Positions 56,301 through 64,000 of a stretch of DNA of 64,000 nucleotides are shown one piece after another. The stretch covers positions 4,231,001 to 4,295,000 of the forward strand of contig NZ_CP025117.1 in NCBI RefSeq assembly GCF_002831645.1. Reading direction: 5' to 3'. The notes beneath the pieces are model-generated. The model made no database searches, was not told the DNA's origin, and was given only the letters and a program-made list of their open reading frames with translations. The position numbers were made by a program, and so were the translations under genes. The stretch is from Olleya sp. Bg11-27 (lineage in GTDB: Bacteria; Bacteroidota; Bacteroidia; Flavobacteriales; Flavobacteriaceae). Within the stretch, counting starts at the first letter, position 1. Every line of letters starts with the position of its first letter.

Positions 56301-57226
56301 TCATGAAACTGGTAATCTTGAAAGGCATCAATAGTTGTTGTTACACTACCCGAAGGTTGAGTAAAATTTTGAATACGTTTCCCTTGCCCTGAACTTATAT
56401 TAATATAGTATACTGTTTTATCGGTGTACGGATTTATATTAGTATTTATATAAGACACATTCACATCAGCAGAAGGCCCTTGTGCATAAAATAAGATATA
56501 ATCACTATCATTAAAAACACCATCATCTTCTCCGATAATTTTAATTGCATTCTCTGTTGGATCAAACGGAAAGTTTGCATCATTAGCAAAAGGCATCATT
56601 TGTCCACCATTACCAAATAACTTTATATTCCTTGGATCAAAATTATTAAGATTAATTCCCATCTGGTTTAAAAAAGATTTAGATATTTTATGAACTCCAG
56701 ATTTCTCTACCTCAAACTTATACCAATCACCATTAGTCAAAACCGAATTAGTGATCATTTGATTAGCTGAACGTCTATAATTAGAAGTAACATTCATATC
56801 ATAGCTTACATTAAAGGACACCACTTTTTTATAACTACTACCTTGTTTGATAATAGGACTCAATGATAAAACAGCATAATTAACATCCCGAGATGTTCCA
56901 TTTTTTAAAGACGCCGTTATATTTTCTGGAATAGAATTTAAGTCTAAATTTTTTAATTCAGATTTGGCAATTGGAAAATACACAACGTTTGACAACTCTA
57001 AAGAACTTTCATTAACAAAACCATTAACCTGCCATTGTTCAACAAAATGGATACCATTAGCCATATCAAAAGAAAAGTTTTTTTCAGGTGCAAAGGTCGG
57101 AACAACCACACTATAACTATCTGCCGAATATGTTTGAGGAGCACCCCACATTATTTTAATACTTTTCTCTTGAGAAAATAATGGTATACAATAAAAAGTA
57201 ACCAATAATAGTAATATCTTTTTCAT
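53336..57226 (-). CDS. porU: T9SS C-terminal signal peptidase PorU
   Basis: 1296 residues with signal peptide MKKILLLLVTFYCIPLFSQ. The gingipain-type cysteine peptidase domain has His788 (NYFGHGGEDG) and Cys822 (VTVTCEFTRF), 34 residues apart as in gingipains. A type IX sorting domain closes the protein (LNYPNPFVNYTEF ... IGKGTYIYKLKV). It cleaves the sorting signals of T9SS cargo at the cell surface. Divergent from gldJ. Confidence 0.97.
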   Translation of the reverse strand: MKKILLLLVTFYCIPLFSQEKSIKIMWGAPQTYSADSYSVVVPTFAPEKNFSFDMANGIHFVEQWQVNGFVNESSLELSNVVYFPIAKSELKNLDLNSIPENITASLKNGTSRDVNYAVLSLSPIIKQGSSYKKVVSFNVSYDMNVTSNYRRSANQMITNSVLTNGDWYKFEVEKSGVHKISKSFLNQMGINLNNFDPRNIKLFGNGGQMMPFANDANFPFDPTENAIKIIGEDDGVFNDSDYILFYAQGPSADVNVSYINTNINPYTDKTVYYINISSGQGKRIQNFTQPSGSVTTTIDAFQDYQFHEIDASNIIFVGRRWFGEQFGVENSQSFDFEFPNLVTSESVKIKAVTATTSSSASRFLVSVNSNALGSVSLSATNTTNGVYVTGGTFDQTTNVVDDNISVTLDYDNQGNPSAEAYLDYISVEATRALAFNGSQFHFRNNEATSGSGIANYVLSNASQVQEVWDVSDLYDVSSITNIDANNTLSFNASMGDLKTFITVSSQHYLEPVLAQNSTVNNQNLKGTIFLNNQGGFQDIDYLMLTTQSHLAQAQRLAQINRDKKNLNVKVVVVDDIYTEFSSGNPDITGIRNFVKYVYDNASAPENRVKYLCIFGDSSFDYKGRISSNTYNFPTWNAYSSFNLSSSFISDDYYAYVDLDEGVLDQFNNANKLDIAVGRIIADSPQRAKQMVDKIEVYYSKGALGSWRNNFIVVSDDVDEAWEATLQQTTDEIADEVTLFKPFVNVTKIHSDAYEQQASAGGDRYPGVTEALTNAIEKGALMVNYFGHGGEDGLAHERIFQKDDAAALNNVCKLNLFVTVTCEFTRFDNPLRETAGELIYWNKDAGSIALITTTRQIFVEVGKDFNKILKEYLFSYSINDTYSDYEYPTIAEALRLAKNDPSFSDAQKSLAFYIGDPALTLAFPEPNIRLTTINDVPITQETDVLQALGYAKLAGEITDVNGNVLNGYNGIVTTTIYDKEIARETLANDNTTNSGGLIKLNYTTLGAIVFRGQATVTNGQFEFDFIVPKDIGIPVGTGKISFYATQENALEDKTGASIEVLKIGGINPNAAEDNIGPTIQLYMNDEAFVSGGITNESPLLLANFEDENGINTASGIGHDIVALLDGDEVNPYVLNDYYLTEVDDYTKGALSFPFRNLEPGLHTLTLKAWDVYNNSATAEIQFIVFNENESLVINNVLNYPNPFVNYTEFWFSHNSSEVLDISVQIFTVSGKLVRTLNGQTALAGGKSIKSTSRDIVWDGRDDFGEKIGKGTYIYKLKVHSQSTNKSVEKIEKLVIL

Positions 57227-57499
57227 TGAAATAATAACGTCTAATTTTCATTGATATTATTTAATTCTTAATAATATCTTAAAACAATTCAAAATTACGA
57301 TAATATTATCAAAAAAAACACGTTATATTGTTCGAAACGCGCAACAAAACCCAAAAATAAAATCGTTGTAGCGTAAAAAAATGGGATAAAATGCAATTTA
57401 GTTTAGTCAAAAAAATGATTTTTAGTTGTTTTGTTATGTTTAATTCTTATATTGCGTCTCCAAAAAATAACATTATTTAGGTTACTTAAACGTATTAAT

Positions 57500-59176
57500 A
57501 TGAAAAAAATAATTGTATCAAGGCTATTATTAACTCTAGCAGTTTCGTTGACCTTGGTTGGTTGTAAAAGATCTGGTAGTGGCTCAAATACCTCTAGAGC
57601 AACGGGATGGGACATCAATTCTAAAGATGGAGGTTTTCAGTATAACACTAACTTTAAAGAGCAAGAAACTGCTCCTGGATTAGTTTTTGTTGAAGGAGGA
57701 ACTTTTACAATGGGACGTGTACAAGATGATGTTATGCATGATTGGAACAACAGTCCAAATCAACAACATGTTCAATCTTTTTACATGGATGAGACTGAAG
57801 TTACTAATAAAATGTACCTTGAGTATTTAGATTGGATTAAAAGAACTTACCCGCCAGAAGAAGAAAATTTCAGAGCAATATACCACGGTGTACTACCAGA
57901 TACTCTAGTTTGGAGAAACCGTTTAGGATACAACGAAGTTATGACGGAAAATTATTTACGTCATCCTGGCTATGGAGAATATCCTGTTGTTGGAGTTAGT
58001 TGGATGCAAGCAGTTGAATTCGCTAATTGGAGAACTGACCGTGTAAATGAATTCTATTTACAACAAGATGGTTACCTAAAAGAAGGTAGTCAATTAGAAG
58101 CTACTGCAGATTCCAATTTTAGTACTGACACGTATATTAATGCCCCAACGCAAACTTTTGGTGGTAATGAAGATATTTTAAAAGGTGGAAAATTAAAACC
58201 ACAAACTAATGCTGCTGGTGACGAGATTAATGTATACGCTTCTAGAGAAACTGGTTTACTTTCTCCTAAGTACAGACTACCGACAGAAGTTGAGTGGGAA
58301 TATGCAGCTTTAGGATTATCTGAAATCAGAAGTTATAACGTATATAGAGGTCGTAAGAAATACCCTTGGGACGGACAATACACACGTTCTGGTAAACGTA
58401 AAATAAAAGGAGATCAATTGGCTAACTTTAAGCAAGGAAAAGGAGATTACGGTGGAATAGCAGGATGGTCTGACGATGGTGCTGATATTACTGCACAAGT
58501 AAAATCTTACGACCCTAATGATTACGGTCTTTATGATATGGCTGGAAATGTTGCTGAATGGGTTGCTGATGTTTACAGACCTATTGTAGATGATGAGTTT
58601 AATGACTTTAACTACTACAGAGGTAACGTATATACAAAAAACGCTATCAATGATGATGGAACAGTAAAAATTGTTACTACTGACGAAATCGTATTTGACA
58701 CCTTACCAAACGGTAAAGTTATCCCTAGAGATTTACCCGGATCAATAGCAACACAACCTGTTGATGAAGAGGAAACTTACCTAAGAACAAACTTTGACAG
58801 AAGTGATAACCGTAACTTTAGAGATGGAGATACACAATCTTCTCGTTATTATGCTGACAGATTTGGAGATGATGAAGGTGATGTTACGCAAGACGCTTCA
58901 ACAAGAAAAATGTACAATGCTCCAAAGCATAACATAGAAACGGATTCTGCTGGTAACATGATCAGAGAATATGACAAATCTAACAAACGTACTTCATTAA
59001 TTAATGATGAAGTAAGAGTTTACAAAGGTGGATCATGGAAAGATAGAGAGTACTGGTTAGACCCGGCACAAAGAAGATACTACCCTCAAAACATGGCTAC
59101 AGATTACATTGGTTTTAGATGTGCAATGTCAAGAGTAGGATCTAAATCTAAAAATGTAAACAAATCAAAAAACTAA
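57500..59176 (+). CDS. gldJ: Gliding motility lipoprotein GldJ
   Basis: The start is set at the ATG at 57500, giving MKKIIVSRLLLTLAVSLTLVGC with lipobox Cys22; 23 codons upstream are open. The rest is an FGE-sulfatase-like (SUMF1) domain: FVEGGTFTMG, DETEVTNKMYLEYLDW, RLPTEVEWEYAA, YKGGSWKDREYW. GldJ is required for gliding and T9SS function and stabilises GldK. The gene pairs divergently with porU, as in F. johnsoniae. Confidence 0.97.
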   Translation: MKKIIVSRLLLTLAVSLTLVGCKRSGSGSNTSRATGWDINSKDGGFQYNTNFKEQETAPGLVFVEGGTFTMGRVQDDVMHDWNNSPNQQHVQSFYMDETEVTNKMYLEYLDWIKRTYPPEEENFRAIYHGVLPDTLVWRNRLGYNEVMTENYLRHPGYGEYPVVGVSWMQAVEFANWRTDRVNEFYLQQDGYLKEGSQLEATADSNFSTDTYINAPTQTFGGNEDILKGGKLKPQTNAAGDEINVYASRETGLLSPKYRLPTEVEWEYAALGLSEIRSYNVYRGRKKYPWDGQYTRSGKRKIKGDQLANFKQGKGDYGGIAGWSDDGADITAQVKSYDPNDYGLYDMAGNVAEWVADVYRPIVDDEFNDFNYYRGNVYTKNAINDDGTVKIVTTDEIVFDTLPNGKVIPRDLPGSIATQPVDEEETYLRTNFDRSDNRNFRDGDTQSSRYYADRFGDDEGDVTQDASTRKMYNAPKHNIETDSAGNMIREYDKSNKRTSLINDEVRVYKGGSWKDREYWLDPAQRRYYPQNMATDYIGFRCAMSRVGSKSKNVNKSKN

Positions 59177-59201
59177 ACTAATTTAATTAGTTAACATATT
59201 T

Positions 59202-59230
59202 AAAAGTCCTAACATTTGTTAGGACTTTTT
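59202..59230 (+). terminator. Terminator between gldJ and murF
   Basis: AAAAGTCCTAAC (59202-59213), loop ATTT, GTTAGGACTTTTT (59218-59230), ending 15 bases before the murF ATG. Confidence 0.85.
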
Positions 59231-59245
59231 TTATACTTTTATTTT

Positions 59246-60523
59246 ATGAAAATAGATGCTTTACATACACTTTTTCTAGATTGTAATGCTGTGAGTACAG
59301 ACACTAGAAAAGTCGATTACAACAATATGTTCTTTGCCTTGAGTGGAGATAACTTTAATGGAAACACTTTTGCAGAAGACGCTTTAAAAAAAGGCGCTAA
59401 ATATGCGATTATAGATGATGTAAATTTTAAAACATCAGATAATACTATTTTAGTGGAAAACACGCTTAAAACACTGCAACAACTAGCGAGATACCACAGA
59501 GAATACTTAGGTATTAAAATAATTTCATTAACAGGAAGCAATGGTAAGACGACTACCAAAGAATTAATAAACGCTGTACTCTCCCAAAAATATAATACGA
59601 CTGCCACTATTGGTAATTTTAATAACCACATTGGTGTACCACTAACCCTACTTTCTATGACTAAAGATACAGAAATCGGGATTGTGGAAATGGGTGCTAA
59701 TCATAAAAAAGAAATAGAATTTTTATGTCAAATTGCAAAGCCAGATTTTGGTTACATTACCAATTTTGGAAAAGCACATTTAGAAGGCTTTGGAAGCACA
59801 GCAGGTGTTATTGAAGGCAAGAGTGAATTATACACCTATTTAACGAGTAACAACAACTCTATTTTTATAAATGCTGATGACGCCATTCAATTTGAAAAAC
59901 TGAATAGTTATGTCAAAAAAATTGGCTTTAGCCAAAATAATTCAACCGACTTTAACATCAAATTAGTAGAAGCCAATCCTTTTGTATCCTTCACAACCGA
60001 AGACACCCTAATTAAGTCCAATTTAATAGGCGAATACAATTTCACAAATCTATGTGCTGCAACTAGCATCGGTAAATACTTTGATGTAGACTTGACAAAA
60101 ATCAAAGACGCTATTGAAGCCTATACTCCTACCAATAATCGTTCTCAAATAATAAATAAAGCTAGTAATACTATTATTCTAGATGCTTATAATGCGAACC
60201 CTTCAAGTATGGATGTTGCATTACAGAACTTTGGTAATCAAACCAACAAAAATAAAATAGCAATATTAGGTGACATGTTTGAATTGGGACCTTCCGCATC
60301 CAAGGAACATCAAACTATTGTAAACTTAACAAACACCTTAGATATTGATCACGTTATTCTGATAGGAGAAAACTTTTACAAGACACAAATAAACGGAAGT
60401 AAGACGAAACAATATAAATCCTTTGAAGATTTCAAAACCAACTACACGTCCATAAAAGATTGCTTTGTATTAATAAAAGGGTCCAGAGGAATGGCCTTAG
60501 AAAGAATCTTAGACTTGTTATAA
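59246..60523 (+). CDS. murF: UDP-N-acetylmuramoyl-tripeptide--D-alanyl-D-alanine ligase
   Basis: The start is set at the ATG at 59246 (MKIDALHTLFLDC); 10 codons before it lie in the gldJ terminator. 425 residues. The ATP loop GSNGKTTTKE and the MGANHKKEIEFL block mark a Mur ligase, and the N-terminal STDTRKVDYNNMFFAL fits MurF rather than MurC/D/E. It adds D-Ala-D-Ala to the peptidoglycan precursor. Confidence 0.95.
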   Translation: MKIDALHTLFLDCNAVSTDTRKVDYNNMFFALSGDNFNGNTFAEDALKKGAKYAIIDDVNFKTSDNTILVENTLKTLQQLARYHREYLGIKIISLTGSNGKTTTKELINAVLSQKYNTTATIGNFNNHIGVPLTLLSMTKDTEIGIVEMGANHKKEIEFLCQIAKPDFGYITNFGKAHLEGFGSTAGVIEGKSELYTYLTSNNNSIFINADDAIQFEKLNSYVKKIGFSQNNSTDFNIKLVEANPFVSFTTEDTLIKSNLIGEYNFTNLCAATSIGKYFDVDLTKIKDAIEAYTPTNNRSQIINKASNTIILDAYNANPSSMDVALQNFGNQTNKNKIAILGDMFELGPSASKEHQTIVNLTNTLDIDHVILIGENFYKTQINGSKTKQYKSFEDFKTNYTSIKDCFVLIKGSRGMALERILDLL

Positions 60524-60525
60524 AT

Positions 60526-60559
60526 AAAAAAATCCGAAACATAAGTTTCGGATTTTTTT
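60526..60559. terminator. Bidirectional terminator, copy 1
   Basis: AAAAAAATCCGAAAC (60526-60540), loop ATAA, GTTTCGGATTTTTTT (60545-60559), between murF and tRNA-Val copy 1. Copy 2 at 60852 differs by a compensating pair in the stem. Confidence 0.9.
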
Positions 60560-60560
60560 G

Positions 60561-60635
60561 TGGGCGACAAGGGATTCGAACCCCTGACCCCTTGGGTGTA
60601 AACCAAGTGCTCTGAACCAACTGAGCTAGTCGCCC
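60561..60635 (-). tRNA. tRNA-Val (anticodon UAC), copy 1
   Basis: 75 bases on the minus strand: GGGCGAC acceptor arm with GTCGCCC and an A discriminator, D-arm with GCTCAG...GAGC, anticodon stem CTTGG/CCAAG with loop TTTACAC (anticodon TAC), and T-arm with GGTTCGAATCC. CCA is not encoded. Confidence 0.97.
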
Positions 60636-60650
60636 TAATTATTAGGAGTG

Positions 60651-60681
60651 CAAATATACATTACATTTAAATTAAAAACAA
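60651..60681 (-). promoter_or_regulatory. Promoter of tRNA-Val copy 1
   Basis: On the minus strand TTG (60681-60679), 20 bases, TATATTTG (60658-60651), 15 bases before the mature tRNA. This is a good match to the Bacteroidota consensus. Confidence 0.75.
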
Positions 60682-60851
60682 CACTTAATTATAATAATTT
60701 TAAAACAATTACCTATACCATTTGATTTACAACACATTACTGCTTATAAAAAAACAAAAAAAAATTAAAAGAAAATGTAACTTCGACTTATTAATAAAAA
60801 AAGTAAGCATTACTCTATAAATAATAGCCAAGCAGTTTAACTTTATGGCAT

Positions 60852-60885
60852 AAAAAAATCCAAAACATATGTTTTGGATTTTTTT
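60852..60885. terminator. Bidirectional terminator, copy 2
   Basis: AAAAAAATCCAAAAC (60852-60866), loop ATAT, GTTTTGGATTTTTTT (60871-60885), downstream of tRNA-Val copy 2 on the minus strand. The remaining 60682-60851 gap is AT-rich with nothing else seen. Confidence 0.88.
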
Positions 60886-60886
60886 G

Positions 60887-60961
60887 TGGGCGACAAGGGA
60901 TTCGAACCCCTGACCCCTTGGGTGTAAACCAAGTGCTCTGAACCAACTGAGCTAGTCGCCC
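60887..60961 (-). tRNA. tRNA-Val (anticodon UAC), copy 2
   Basis: Identical in sequence to copy 1, 326 bp away, with the same 3' hairpin type and the same promoter core. The two genes arose by duplication of a unit that included promoter and terminator. Confidence 0.97.
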
Positions 60962-60976
60962 TAATTATTAGGAGTG

Positions 60977-61005
60977 CAAATATACATTAGTTTTTGTCAT
61001 CTCAA
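60977..61005 (-). promoter_or_regulatory. Promoter of tRNA-Val copy 2
   Basis: On the minus strand TTG (61005-61003), 18 bases, TATATTTG (60984-60977). The core and leader are the same as copy 1; the sequence further upstream differs. Confidence 0.72.
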
Positions 61006-61129
61006 AACCTTTTATTGAAAAAAATTTACTTTTTTTTCAATAAATAAATTAACTCTTTAATTTATAGTGATTAACACATCACTAAATTATAAATATTTTA
61101 ATATTTTTGAATCAAAATAAGCTCCAAAC

Positions 61130-62836
61130 TTGAACTACATATCATTAATAGACGAACTAGGTATAGATATTAATACACTAACCACATTAGATGACGCTAA
61201 AATCATTAGACTTCAAAAACAACTTAAAGCCAAAGCTGTTTTAGATAACAAAAGCAATCTAGGTGAATTAGCCACTATAATTGATGAGCTTAAAAATGAC
61301 AATATTCGACAACATCATATCTTTATTGAAAAGCACAAATGGATAAAGCAAATAATTAGCGGCGATTATAGTAACACCCCTCAAAACTCTACCTCCATTT
61401 ATCATGAAGCTATTGCGGACCCTGAGGGTTTAAAACACTTTTTGTCGCCATATTTAAAAGAACACTTAAAACCTTTTTTATCTGAAACACTTAGTAAAGG
61501 GAAATATATATTATTACTTAATGTGGTTAAAAGCAATGTTCTATTTACTGAAGAAATCGAACAGATTATTATTAACCTATTTAGCTCAAAATTAAATTAC
61601 GCTAAAGTATATATTGAAACTGGTAAATTAAAAGACAAATATCACCCTCTTGGCTATATAACTAATAGAAATTTTATAACGTGTTTAAGCCAATATCCTA
61701 ACTCATTTTACGACGAGGTTAACGAATTGAATTCGGTTATTATAGACACCTATAATTCAAAAAGAAAGCATCTTAGTGATGACATCTTTATTTTTTCAGC
61801 TAAAACAATGGTTGCTTTTGGAGAATTAGACATTTCTAATTACATGCTAAAAGATGTTTTAATATCTAATGCAGCAATTGCCCAACCTTACGCTTTTAAT
61901 TCTTCAAAAAAATCAAAATCAAAATCTGGATCAAGTGTTGGTATTTGGAGTGTTATTGTCTTTCTAATTTTAATTGTTAGAATTACAACTAAAGTGTTTA
62001 ATAATGATAACAACACTCATAATTCGTTAAATCAATATGAACGTATTAATCTGCAAAATATGAAATCTGATCAAGAAAGACTTTTAGAAGCTATTGGAGA
62101 AATACAAGAGAACAAAAAAAACAATACCCACATCTACAAAATCAAAGAAACGTCCTACGGAGAAACAGAAGTTGAAGAAACCATTTTAGAACCAACTGAT
62201 ACTAATCCAAACAATGTTAACCATAGCATTACGCTCCCAGATTATAATTCCAAATACAAAGCTAAAGACCACACCCGTTTTATATACAGTTTAAAATTAA
62301 AAACTGAGCGTTATGTATCTTATGAAGGCGGATATAATGGAACCGATTTGAACGCCTTTACAAACCCATACCCAAAGACTTTTAACCTATTAGAATCTGA
62401 TCCTTCTAAAAACAACACTACTTTTAGTTTACTAAAAAACAAGAGTAATAAAGACTTAATTGTATTTAAATTGACAGGAGGTATTGACGAATCTATTTTT
62501 ATACCTAAAGATAAAAACAGGTATTTAAATATAAAAGAGGGGGATTCTGTTTTATTTTATACAGGACAGTATTTCTTACCAACTCGTTTTTCCCATTTCA
62601 CCTATACTCCTGGACTCTCTAAATTATATGTCATTACTACGTTAAATGACACTGATTCTAATGAAATTAATATTTTACCATACACCGTAAAGATTGAATT
62701 CAATAAAAATTTCAGTACTAATAAAACAACATTAGATACAACCATAATAGATCATATCGAAACAAATAAAATACATTTCAATCCCTTAAACATTGATAGT
62801 ATTTATACAAAATGGTACCGAAAAAAGTACAACTAA
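61130..62836 (+). CDS. Hypothetical membrane protein with TTG start
   Basis: 568 residues. The only suitable start is TTG at 61130: an in-frame stop lies 12 bases upstream and no early ATG follows. Residues 1-255 are a soluble, helical domain without recognised motifs. A Ser/Lys-rich linker and one membrane helix at about 272-287 (GIWSVIVFLILIVRI) follow, then a coiled coil and a beta-rich C-terminal domain of about 200 residues. It ends 3 bp from the convergent Hsp70-like gene. Function unknown; a link with the chaperone gene is possible. Confidence 0.65.
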   Translation: MNYISLIDELGIDINTLTTLDDAKIIRLQKQLKAKAVLDNKSNLGELATIIDELKNDNIRQHHIFIEKHKWIKQIISGDYSNTPQNSTSIYHEAIADPEGLKHFLSPYLKEHLKPFLSETLSKGKYILLLNVVKSNVLFTEEIEQIIINLFSSKLNYAKVYIETGKLKDKYHPLGYITNRNFITCLSQYPNSFYDEVNELNSVIIDTYNSKRKHLSDDIFIFSAKTMVAFGELDISNYMLKDVLISNAAIAQPYAFNSSKKSKSKSGSSVGIWSVIVFLILIVRITTKVFNNDNNTHNSLNQYERINLQNMKSDQERLLEAIGEIQENKKNNTHIYKIKETSYGETEVEETILEPTDTNPNNVNHSITLPDYNSKYKAKDHTRFIYSLKLKTERYVSYEGGYNGTDLNAFTNPYPKTFNLLESDPSKNNTTFSLLKNKSNKDLIVFKLTGGIDESIFIPKDKNRYLNIKEGDSVLFYTGQYFLPTRFSHFTYTPGLSKLYVITTLNDTDSNEINILPYTVKIEFNKNFSTNKTTLDTTIIDHIETNKIHFNPLNIDSIYTKWYRKKYN

Positions 62837-62839
62837 CGT

Positions 62840-64000
62840 TTATCTTAAACCTGTTTTACTATCATCTTTAAACGTTTTCTGCTTGGTTTTTTCACTATCT
62901 GGTAATAAAGCTGACAATGCATAGACAATATGTTTAATAGACTTATAATCGTTGCGTTCTAAGGCTTCATCTCCGTCCTTGATAAGTTTTTTTGCTTTCC
63001 TTGTATCCTTAAATTCTGAACTATATTTTATAGCTAAATAATAACCAATAAAATTCTCGTCACTGGACTGTATTATCGAATTATAAAACATATCCAATTC
63101 CTTTATTTTAGCTCTAATCAAATATTTATCACCCGAATTAATAACTTCTTTTTCGTTGGTAATTATTTTAAGATATTTAGGTCTATACGATTGGTTTTCT
63201 TCCTTATTGACCTCCCATTCGACACTTTCTTTAGAGTTGTTATATTCCTCAATCTCTAAAGCAATCACCTTATTTCTTGTTAAGGAATCAAACTCCTGTA
63301 TAAGCTTTCGTTTAATGTCATCTAATTGATATTTTTTATCGGACACATCGTCCTCATCAATTAAGGTTGTTTCAATCTGGATTTCAATCAAACCAATTCG
63401 TAATTGTTCTAATTTACTAGAATACTCAAAATTTTCGTAAGCGACTTGCTCTTTAATTAAATGTTCAACATCAGACAGTACAGCATTAATTTCCATATTA
63501 ATTTTACCAATACTTATTGTACGTTCTGACTCACTAAACACATTTTTAAATTCTTGATCACAAGCTTGTAAATACACATTAATTTTCAAATCTCTAGATT
63601 CTGTAATCTCCAATTCAATCTCTATATCTGTACCTTTAATTAAGTCCTCTTCCAGGTCTTTACCCGTAAACTCAATATACCCAATACTTAAACCAGAACT
63701 AGGCAACCCTTTAGATTGACCTTCCACAATATTAATAATCAAATTGGCATCAGATCCTTTAAGTATCGATTTAGATGCCGTTTTATAAATTTTCTTCTTT
63801 AAAGGTAAAATACTTCCTTTTCTAAAAATTTGTTCTAAACGTGTTGCAGAAGCCTCAATATCGTCAATTTCCATACAAATATCAATAGGCAATGGTTGTC
63901 CTAAAACATTATAACTTCCTTGATTAATTGCGACTGTATTTATTGACTTTAAAGGATTTAAATCCGTGTCTAAAACCTGAATTTTAAATCTATTTAATTG
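62840..64000 (-). CDS. Hsp70-family chaperone, C-terminal part (5' end outside window)
   Basis: An open frame from the right edge to TAA at 62840-62842, at least 386 codons; the frame is open through all 36 codons before an internal TTG at 63892, so that is not the real start. GQPLPIDICMEIDD, SILPLKKKIYKTASKSI, IIKGS-type LKGSDANLIINIVEG, IGYIEFTGKDL and LIKGTDIEIEL resemble the substrate-binding domain of Hsp70/DnaK-like proteins. The ATPase domain would lie to the right. The helical C-terminus fits the lid. It is an atypical Hsp70, not DnaK itself. Confidence 0.62.
   Translation of the reverse strand, partial: QLNRFKIQVLDTDLNPLKSINTVAINQGSYNVLGQPLPIDICMEIDDIEASATRLEQIFRKGSILPLKKKIYKTASKSILKGSDANLIINIVEGQSKGLPSSGLSIGYIEFTGKDLEEDLIKGTDIEIELEITESRDLKINVYLQACDQEFKNVFSESERTISIGKINMEINAVLSDVEHLIKEQVAYENFEYSSKLEQLRIGLIEIQIETTLIDEDDVSDKKYQLDDIKRKLIQEFDSLTRNKVIALEIEEYNNSKESVEWEVNKEENQSYRPKYLKIITNEKEVINSGDKYLIRAKIKELDMFYNSIIQSSDENFIGYYLAIKYSSEFKDTRKAKKLIKDGDEALERNDYKSIKHIVYALSALLPDSEKTKQKTFKDDSKTGLR

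Noticed and set aside
59216-59245. Upstream in-frame ATG of murF
   Set aside because: It lies inside the gldJ terminator stem; the ATG at 59246 gives a normal MurF N-terminus.
62840-63892. The Hsp70-like gene as a complete 350-codon gene starting at TTG 63892
   Set aside because: The frame is open without a stop to the window edge and the protein similarity continues upstream, so the gene is partial.

Overview
The window is AT-rich chromosomal DNA from a member of the Bacteroidota, almost certainly family Flavobacteriaceae. The evidence is a type IX secretion and gliding locus (porV, porU, gldJ), a secreted protein with a type IX C-terminal sorting domain, an ECF sigma / FecR / TonB-dependent receptor unit, many SpII lipoproteins, and Bacteroidota-type promoters (TAnnTTTG minus-7 boxes, poor Shine-Dalgarno sequences). 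The genus cannot be named from the sequence alone. Most of the window is ordinary core genome. The unusual content lies at about 24.5-33.5 kb and 35-39 kb.

Layout. 0-11.4 kb: the end of an N-formylglutamate amidohydrolase-like gene, a large type IX cargo protein with six repeats, a NUDIX hydrolase, pyrE, an SRPBCC protein, birA, then a run of rsfS, ftsH, a LUD protein, cdsA, psd and an acyl-CoA-binding protein (ribosome silencing, membrane proteolysis, phospholipid synthesis). 11.4-24.4 kb: a PafA-type phosphatase, an MlaE/MlaF-type ABC transporter, a reverse-strand operon (SprT-like, manC, DUF389), a secreted protein with a TonB-C-like tail, a CIA30 protein, an AraC regulator, a DAACS symporter and an aldehyde dehydrogenase.

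24.5-33.5 kb: a divergent surface-signalling cluster. On the + strand are an ECF sigma factor, its FecR-type anti-sigma factor and a TonB-dependent receptor. On the - strand are a 37-residue membrane peptide (unannotated small ORF), a repeat lipoprotein, a metzincin-like lipoprotein and a beta-barrel protein. Three copies of one bipartite motif, GTAGGGTAAA-N11-TTGTCTTA, stand upstream of the small ORF, the lipoprotein and fecR, all with the same spacing. This looks like the dedicated promoter of the sigma factor and defines its local regulon. Behind the receptor, a perfect 61-bp copy of the receptor's 3' end lies beyond an orphan gene, a scar of gene insertion or duplication.

33.6-39.9 kb: ribB with a Crp/Fnr regulator behind a candidate Fnr-type site; a two-gene module of a nucleotidyltransferase-like protein and a DUF262 protein (possible defence module); a TraB/EreA-like lipoprotein; three tandem 292-bp non-coding units with nested inverted repeats and (GT)n microsatellites; and a coiled-coil outer-membrane-like protein. 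An identical 16-bp palindrome, TACGTAGTTCTACGTA, precedes both the nucleotidyltransferase gene and the coiled-coil gene.

40-64 kb: argS, a TPR histidine kinase, ctlX, a thioredoxin-like protein, an SDR, an M28 peptidase, pdhC, pdhA, cdd, porV, porU, gldJ, murF, two identical tRNA-Val(UAC) genes in duplicated contexts, a TTG-started membrane protein of unknown function, and the 3' part of an Hsp70-family gene that runs off the window.
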